The notes beneath the pieces are model-generated. The model was not told the origin of the DNA. It searched no databases and saw only the letters and a list, made by a program, of their open reading frames with translations. A program made the position numbers and the translations under genes. Positions 58,642-64,000 of a stretch of DNA of 64,000 bases are shown piece after piece. Positions within the stretch are counted from its first letter, which is position 1; each line of letters opens with the position of its first letter. The DNA is from Mikania micrantha (taxonomy: Eukaryota; Streptophyta; Magnoliopsida; Asterales; Asteraceae), in assembly GCA_009363875.1 (NCBI GenBank), contig CM018681.1, positions 41,718,010 through 41,782,009 on the forward strand, read 5' to 3'.

Positions 58642-60769
58642 TTAGATATCTTTAGTCACCCAAGCCTTCGAGGTCTTGAGTTTTCCATGAAAATCCATAT
58701 ACCGAAATTTAATCCATTTTCCAGTTGAAACTAAAGAAGTTTCCTTTGAAACTTTGTTTGTTTTTGGTATCCACAACTGTTCCTGTTCAAGTGCATTCTT
58801 AAGATAATACTTATCTTGAATCACCACATTGTTGTTAAAAACCAAATTAGTCATTAAAGGTTTTGAAGTTTCAACTTTTCTTCATCCAAGGCTTTCACAA
58901 GTTCTTCCTTGTTTTGATTTGGCATTTTATGTCTTTTAATAATGAATTTTGAAACCTCTGTGACACAAGACTTGGCATTACTAACTTGTCCTTGTAACTC
59001 ACACAGATAAGGACAATTAGCAATGATATGCCCTCTTGTTCCACACTTAAAACATATTCTCCTCTCCACAAACCTAGGAGAATAGTTTTGTACAAACCTA
59101 TGGTTTTGGTGATTTACCACTGGTGAACCATAAACCAATCTTTGATTACTTGTTGAACCCATATGAGTCAAATGTGACTTCTTATCACTTGACGTGGGAG
59201 ACTCAAAGTTCAACTTTTCACATCTTGTGGGACTGAGTGAAATCTTGTCTTTGTTCCAAGACTTTGAAGTATCACACTTTGATTCCACTCTGTTTGATGC
59301 ACATGATGATTTCACAACCCATTTTGATTGAATTTGACGTTTAGGTTTTGAACTTCAAAAACCATTTTGTTTTGAAAAATTCATATTTTCATTCTTTGAA
59401 AACTTTTTAATTTCAACCAATGGGGTTTTGAAAGAAACTTTCTTTTTGGATGATGATGCAGAGTTTGAAACACATGATTTTACATCATCAAAGATATTAT
59501 TGTGAAAATCATAATAATCCTTATGTACATCAATTAACCCATATCTGTACAATGTCTGCTTATCATATTCCTCTAAAGTACAATCTTCAATGATCGGAGG
59601 AATGTTGTTATCTGCAAAAATTGGAGACTTTCCCTTAAGAATTAAACATTTAGAGAATGAGAGTTTAGAAAACGTACCTGAACTTACCTCTTTATTTGAA
59701 ATGGTATGACAATGATCTTCACTAATGATGGTATTTGTTTCAGACAAATCATCAGAGGCATCCTCATAAACACTCTCATCCTCTGTCGACACCACTTCAA
59801 CACTTGAAGTTTCATCCTTTGACTTCAAAACATCATCTTCAGACTTCTTCATCTCACTTTGATATCAGAATCATCAAGAATGTGTGTATCTTCATTTACA
59901 TTACATCTCTTATCTACAACTTCATTCATCTGTTTGCTATCTTCATACATTTCAGGTTCAATTGTTTTATCAGATTCTGACATTGAAGAATCCTCACTCT
60001 TCTCTTCATCACTACCTTCCATCCTCAAATTCACACTTGTCTCAATACAATCTTCAATTTTCAGATCATCTTCCTTTCCTTCATCAACATCTTCTTTTTC
60101 TTTCTCAGCACTCATACTTGCCTTTAACATGTTTCTTTGTTCATCAATGCACGAGAAATCAACAATTTTCACAATCCATTTTCCGGTTCTCCTTATCTCC
60201 GATTCCATTTTATCAACCACATCTTTGAAGTTTATTAATGTGACATGATGAATAACTTCTGTTTCCTTCATTCTTTTAACAAAATCACTCCATCGATAAG
60301 GGAAGAATTGCGTAAACTTCTCAACGATTTGCCCATCAGTAATATCAAACTGAAAATATTTCAATTCTTGCATAAATGGTAGAAGACGATCATAAGCATC
60401 CTTGATCTTCTTTGCAACATGATTGTTATATGCAAGTTGTAACAAACTCTACTTTGCACATGAATGTGGCATTTGTTCAAAATCAGTTTTCTTAATATCT
60501 TCAGAAATGATCACCGAAAACAATTCACACAATTCTCTTTCTTGATTAAATTCAAACAATTGATCTTCATTCAGTTTTGATGTCCCAAAATTATCCTTGG
60601 ATTTCAGACATGGTTTCTTGTATTGATTGTACAATAACTTCTGATAATTTTCATCCGCTTTAGCAATAAACGTTTCGAATGTGTATCTCCAGTTCGGATA
60701 ATTGTCCAAATTGTCCAACACAAGTCCATTGTTAGCCAACCATTCCACGTTCCAGTTCTTGTATGTCAT
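58642..60769 (-). pseudogene. Gag-like gene of the gag-only element (broken)
   Basis: Minus-strand ATG at 60767-60769 (MTYKNWNVEWLANN). The N-terminal part (DNLDNYPNWRYTFETFIAKA) recalls copia-type Gag with its Y-x2-W core. A TAG at 60449 interrupts one frame that continues to 59849, where TGA overlaps the next frame (59852-59355). That frame carries a long acidic segment and then meets a TGA, and resumes to 58854 with a zinc knuckle CFKCGTRGHIIANC (59013-59054). A last shift gives 58854-58642, with IPKTNK and WIKFRYMDFHGK-type text. About 700 residues with two in-frame stops and two frame shifts. Gag would coat the element RNA in particles supplied with enzymes by another element. Confidence 0.8.
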
Positions 60770-60939
60770 ATTTAACTTTTATGTTCAGAACGTCAAAGTT
60801 TAACCTCTCAAAAACAAAACAGCTAAAACCTCATCTTAACGTCCGAATTAGGTCTTGAAACCTATCCCAAATGATCCGGAAGGCCCAAAATAGGTAAACA
60901 AGGTTTACTTGAACTTTTAAAATGGTATATTTCTTGCAA

Positions 60940-61240
60940 AACTGTTCGAACAAACCTATTAGAGGTTCTCCCAAACCTTTTCACAAACCTTTTGAGGTTT
61001 TCACGAACCTTATGAGGTTTTTCACGAACCTATTGAGGTTTTGGCGAACCTATGAAGGTTTGGGCGAACCTAGGAATGTTTTGCCGAACCTAGGAAGGTT
61101 TTTGGCGAACCTATGACGTTTTTGGCGAACCTATGACGTTTTTGGCGAACCTAGAGGTTCCCACGAATCTATTTCTCACGAACCTATGTAGGTTCGTCTC
61201 TAAGGTTCGTCAAAGGTTCGGCAGATCGAACGAACAGATT
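60940..61240 (-). repeat. CGAACCT degenerate array in the element's 5' leader
   Basis: GGTTTTGGCGAACCTATGA-like units with a period near 22 bp occur about ten times, then looser CGAACCT motifs. They lie between the 5' LTR and gag and use the same core as the LTR array. Confidence 0.75.
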
Positions 61241-61491
61241 TGCAAATCACTAAAATGACTCTAAAATCTTCATTTTTTGGAGTTAGAAGGCTTATGAGTA
61301 GTCAAAATCTTTGTTTTTTCGAGGCGCATCTTTCTATTGGATCAAAACTTGTAAAAACTTGATAATTTTTTGTAGATCTGGCTTTTTGTTGACAAAAACG
61401 TGAAGAACTTCAAGAACACCTCCAAGATGATGAATTTTCTGATCAAATTACTTGAGATTGATGTCCAAATAGTCGTAGAATCGAGCCTAAA

Positions 61492-61503
61492 GCTCTAATA
61501 CCA
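61492..61503 (-). other. Primer binding site of the gag-only element
   Basis: Minus strand TGGTATTAGAGC, one mismatch to the initiator-Met tRNA complement, one base after the LTR. Confidence 0.85.
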
Positions 61504-61504
61504 C

Positions 61505-62143
61505 TGTAGATTTGAAGAATCGATCACGAAATTCTACGATTCGATCATAAACGTGCGGAATCCGTTTACAACTAGATTTGAATCAACAATGACAATGTAA
61601 TAGATCATTAATCTGAATTCTTCATTGATATCCAAGTGTTTACAAACAATAAACGTGAAAATACAACACTTGAACGATCAAAAGAAACAAAGATGAAGAG
61701 AGTCTTGATCTTGAGCTTGAGAGAGAATTTGACTTTGTGTGTGTGAATTGTGAGCTCTACTCTTCAAGTTCACCACCTTTTCTCTATATATATGTTTCCA
61801 ATTGCAAAGGTTCGGCCCTTGTAAACATTCACGAACCTCCAATGTAGACGAACAATAGGTAAGGTTCGTCTATGTTACCCTTTCACGAACCTCTATCTAC
61901 ACGAACCTTTGATAAGGTTCGTGACCTTGTGACAGCCGAACCTTTAGCTTTCAATCATAGCCGAACCTAGAAACCATTAGGTTCGCCAGACAAACCAATA
62001 GGTTCGCTGGACGAACCTAGCCAAACTCTAGTCGAACCCTTTGTGTCTTGATCTTCTAATCATATACAACAAACTACGATTTCATATACAACAAGCCAGG
62101 TTCACACATTAAATGCATATTTCGCATAGAAAATGCACTAACA
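61505..62143 (-). repeat. 5' LTR of the gag-only element
   Basis: 639 bp, starting TGTTAGTGCA and ending AAATCTACA on the minus strand. The CGAACCT array is at about 61800-62040. Confidence 0.9.
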
Positions 62144-62148
62144 ACTCC

Positions 62149-63416
62149 CACTCATGCCACCCAAACCGTTCCTACCACCACAACCACCCAAACCATTCCT
62201 ACCACCACAGCCACCCAAACCACCAAACCACCATCACCCCAACTATCAAAACTACCACCACCTCCACCCATACAAACCTCACCACCTCACTCTCCTGTAC
62301 CCCTTTACTTCTCTCAACCTCCATCATCACCAAAACCAAAGACAGACAAGGGCAAGGCACCATTTGAAACTCCATCACCCTATGTGCCAGAGAGCCTGCC
62401 CATTGATTTAGAGTTTCTTCAAGAGAGGGTGTTCACACTGGAGCAGGATTAAACTACTAAACACCTTATCATTGAGACTCTAAGAGCAGATATGGTGAAG
62501 ATTTGTGAACACCTAAACAAGCAAACAAAAGACATAAGCCTTTTAAAGAAAGAAAATACAGAGCTACAAAAGGAACTTGAAGATCTTAAAGGAGCTAAAC
62601 CTGCAGAAGAAGAAAAGAAAGTTGATGAAGATGACAAGAAAGTTAATGACAACAACAAAGATGATGATGATAAGAAGGATGGTGATGTAAAAATGAAGAA
62701 TGATGATGATAATGATGATAATGATGATGATGATGGCGATGATGAAGGCGATGATCAGGTTAAAGATAGCCCTAGCAAGAAAGATGATGAGCCCAGTGAT
62801 GATCAAGGCGGTGATGACACTGGAAATCCTTCTTCTTCCAGCAAACCTATAGACGAGTATGATGATTTATTTGGGGATCTTCCTGAACTCTTTCACTTTG
62901 AGGGTCTTGGTGAAGAAATGATGAATGAAGGACATGGAGATCTCCACGGATGTCTCTATGGATTAAATGTTTGACGCTGTTTATGAACAAGAGCGTGGAG
63001 AGTTACTTGGATCTTCCTCAGGAGCATCTTTGGAAGAAGAACAAGAAAATATCATACTCGGTAACAACTCCATAGACCCGTATGTAGACTATTTGTATGC
63101 TCACAAATACGTTGATGCCCAAGGAAAGGAGGTCACCACCCTCGAAACTGTTATTGAGAGCTGGTTTTGCAGAAAGAAGGATTGGACTCCTGCTCCTACT
63201 GAGGTGCAACAGACTTGGATTTCCCCTGACAAGGATGAAGATGTGGAGAATAATGAAGTCACGTACATTGCTAGCTCCAAAGACATGTTCGCCGTCCGCA
63301 ACGAAATTTCCGTAGTCGTTAGCTGGATGTATGATTACGATAAGAAGCTATACCTGGTCAAGAGGTTTAATGGGAAATTGAAGTATTTTAAGAAACCTCA
63401 AGACTTCTACTTGTAG
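62149..63416 (+). pseudogene. Transposon-type ORF, 3' part (unclassified)
   Basis: Continues the frame broken at 56171: a T/P-rich linker (VPTTTTTQTIPTTT), then P-rich text (62230-62400) and a TAA at 62450. A coiled-coil-like K/E/L segment (KENTELQKELEDL) follows, with a very acidic D/N run (62640-62760, GATGAT repeats) and DEYDDLFGDLPELFHFE. Near 62965 the frame shifts; the last frame (62967-63416) carries YVDYLYAHKYVD, ESWFCRKKDWTPA and KLYLVKRFNGKLKYF. A TAG at 63414 is followed by more open frame (about 63417-63450) that reads on into the antisense repeat. Acidic coiled-coil tails of this sort occur in plant element env-like or gag-like ORFs. Function unknown. Confidence 0.6.
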
Positions 63417-63439
63417 GTCCTCAAACTGATCAAGAACGT

Positions 63440-63779
63440 AGCTTTATGGCTCCAAATAGTACCAAATGCGTCTAAGATGTGTGGAATCCAAGTTAGAAGC
63501 AATAAATGTAATAGAAAAGTTAATTCCATTATAAATTCGTGAACTTTACAAGACCAGCCTCAATACGTCTAGAGAGCTCGGTCTCAAGAATCCAACCCTA
63601 GAGCGGTACAAAACACGTCTATTTATACTACCCTATGATTATTCGAAACTATGTACATGAAAAGGACAAGTACAAGAAAATCAAAAGTACACGAAATACA
63701 TGAGTACACAAAAATTGCAAACCTTTGTCTTCATCTGGTCACATATTGATTTTGTTAGTCTTCGTCCTCAGGCTGGGCT
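63440..63779 (-). repeat. LTR-like repeat, antisense copy
   Basis: On the minus strand: TGTAGAGCCCAGCC start, CG-core TTTCGTGTAC repeats, TATAAATAG (63619-63627), AGGGTTGGATTC, CTCTAGACGTATTG, TTTTCTATTACATT and GGATTCCACACATC. It is homologous to 53449-53795. To its right a minus-strand ORF ends at 63807 and a purine-rich stretch (CTAGGGGTAG) follows, as expected for the 3' end of an element whose body lies beyond the window. Confidence 0.6.
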
Positions 63780-63806
63780 CTACAAACTACCCCTAGACTG
63801 ACAAAA

Positions 63807-63998
63807 TCAATCAATGGCAAGCGTAAGCGAATGAGGACCAACACCTGAGTAAAACTTGTGAGCCATCACCAATGCAATAACTAGAGTAAATGGCTTCGCC
63901 TCCTCATCGCAACCACCATAGGTGCATATGGGGTTATCGTGAAGCACCTGCACGTCATCATTTCTGAATTTCAGCAAGTCCAGTAGGACTAGAACGAT
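63807..63998 (-). CDS. C-terminus of an unassigned element ORF (partial)
   Basis: Open minus-strand frame entering from beyond the right edge and ending TGA at 63807-63809, 63 codons visible, no start in the window. Text includes LVLLDLLKFRNDD, HDNPICTYGGCDEEAKPF and VGPHSLTLAI. Its position just before the PPT-like tract and the antisense LTR-like repeat suggests the last ORF of a retroelement. The family is not recognised, and the frame is too short to judge whether the gene is intact. Confidence 0.4.
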   Translation of the reverse strand: MVLVLLDLLKFRNDDVQVLHDNPICTYGGCDEEAKPFTLVIALVMAHKFYSGVGPHSLTLAID

Positions 63999-64000
63999 AA

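Larger units (their letters stand above)
56172..62143 (-). mobile_element. Gag-only LTR retrotransposon (TR-GAG type), antisense, complete
   Basis: 5972 bp with two LTRs of equal length (56172-56810 and 61505-62143; 639 bp each), TG...CA ends and a perfect duplication ACTCC (56167-56171 and 62144-62148). Read on the minus strand it has a 5' LTR, a PBS for initiator-Met tRNA, a gag-like gene with one CCHC knuckle, about 1.8 kb without coding, PPT and 3' LTR. There is no protease, RT, RNase H or integrase anywhere between the LTRs. It therefore fits the published TR-GAG class of non-autonomous elements that keep only gag; the AGGGGGAGTA tract and short LTRs point to copia relatives. Removing element plus one duplication restores the frame of the interrupted host ORF. 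Confidence 0.9.

Noticed and set aside
59735..60248. Plus-strand ORFs of 80-130 codons
   Set aside because: They are the opposite strand of the gag-like gene, rich in S, F, H and L, as expected for the complement of an acidic coding region.
53449..63779. A single large element with terminal inverted repeats
   Set aside because: The inverted repeats have a TATA box and an LTR-like layout, no matching target duplication was found, and the right copy appears to belong to a different element beyond the edge.

Overview
The window is nuclear DNA of a flowering plant, probably a eudicot and possibly a member of the Asteraceae. The basis is its long terminal repeat (LTR) retrotransposons: Ty3/gypsy chromoviruses with initiator-Met tRNA primer sites, a C-terminal chromodomain and LTRs of 2.3-4.3 kb, plus F-box and acidic transposon-associated ORFs. 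The species call is inference; no conserved host gene settles it. I see no intact host gene, rRNA, tRNA or CRISPR array. Nearly all of the sequence is nested, broken retroelement.

Layout. 1-2920 is an antisense chromovirus LTR cut by the window edge. 3018-18098 is element A (sense, target-site duplication CCTTC), with an antisense solo LTR (5721-9719) inside its 5' LTR. 18104-21271 is another antisense LTR fragment, lying inside the 5' LTR of element B (21272-27704, sense). B's 3' LTR carries a small solo LTR (25970-26495) of an unrelated family. 27794-48849 is a tandem LTR-internal-LTR-internal-LTR unit (elements C and D) bounded by one duplication, GTTAT. C's gag is split by an antisense 4.3-kb solo LTR (31089-35377, duplication CTGAA). 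48855-52332 is low-copy-looking DNA with an F-box pseudogene and two unassigned coding remnants. 52333-53449 is an antisense integrase/chromodomain fragment. 53449-53795 and about 63440-63779 are one LTR-like repeat in opposite orientations. Between them lies a decayed transposon-type ORF (55051-56171 continuing at 62149-63416), split by a complete antisense gag-only element (56172-62143, duplication ACTCC). That element belongs to the same family as the solo LTR at 25970.

How the parts work. A-D have the usual chromovirus order: LTR, PBS, gag, (protease), RT, RNase H, integrase, chromodomain, hairpin, PPT, LTR. None is autonomous. A and B lack the capsid and protease regions. C and D share one gag stop and each has further breaks, several of them CGA-to-TGA changes typical of methylated-CpG decay.

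The most interesting signal is inside the LTRs. Two chromovirus families with otherwise dissimilar LTRs share one plan: TATA box, leader exon, splice donor 1, a degenerate CG-core repeat array, splice donor 2 (CAG/GTGAGT), a second array, then a branch point and splice acceptor. The donor-2 sequence has an 8-12 nt perfect complement just upstream of the branch point, and the two sides change together between families. This suggests a long-range RNA stem that could mask the 5' splice site and balance unspliced genome against spliced mRNA.
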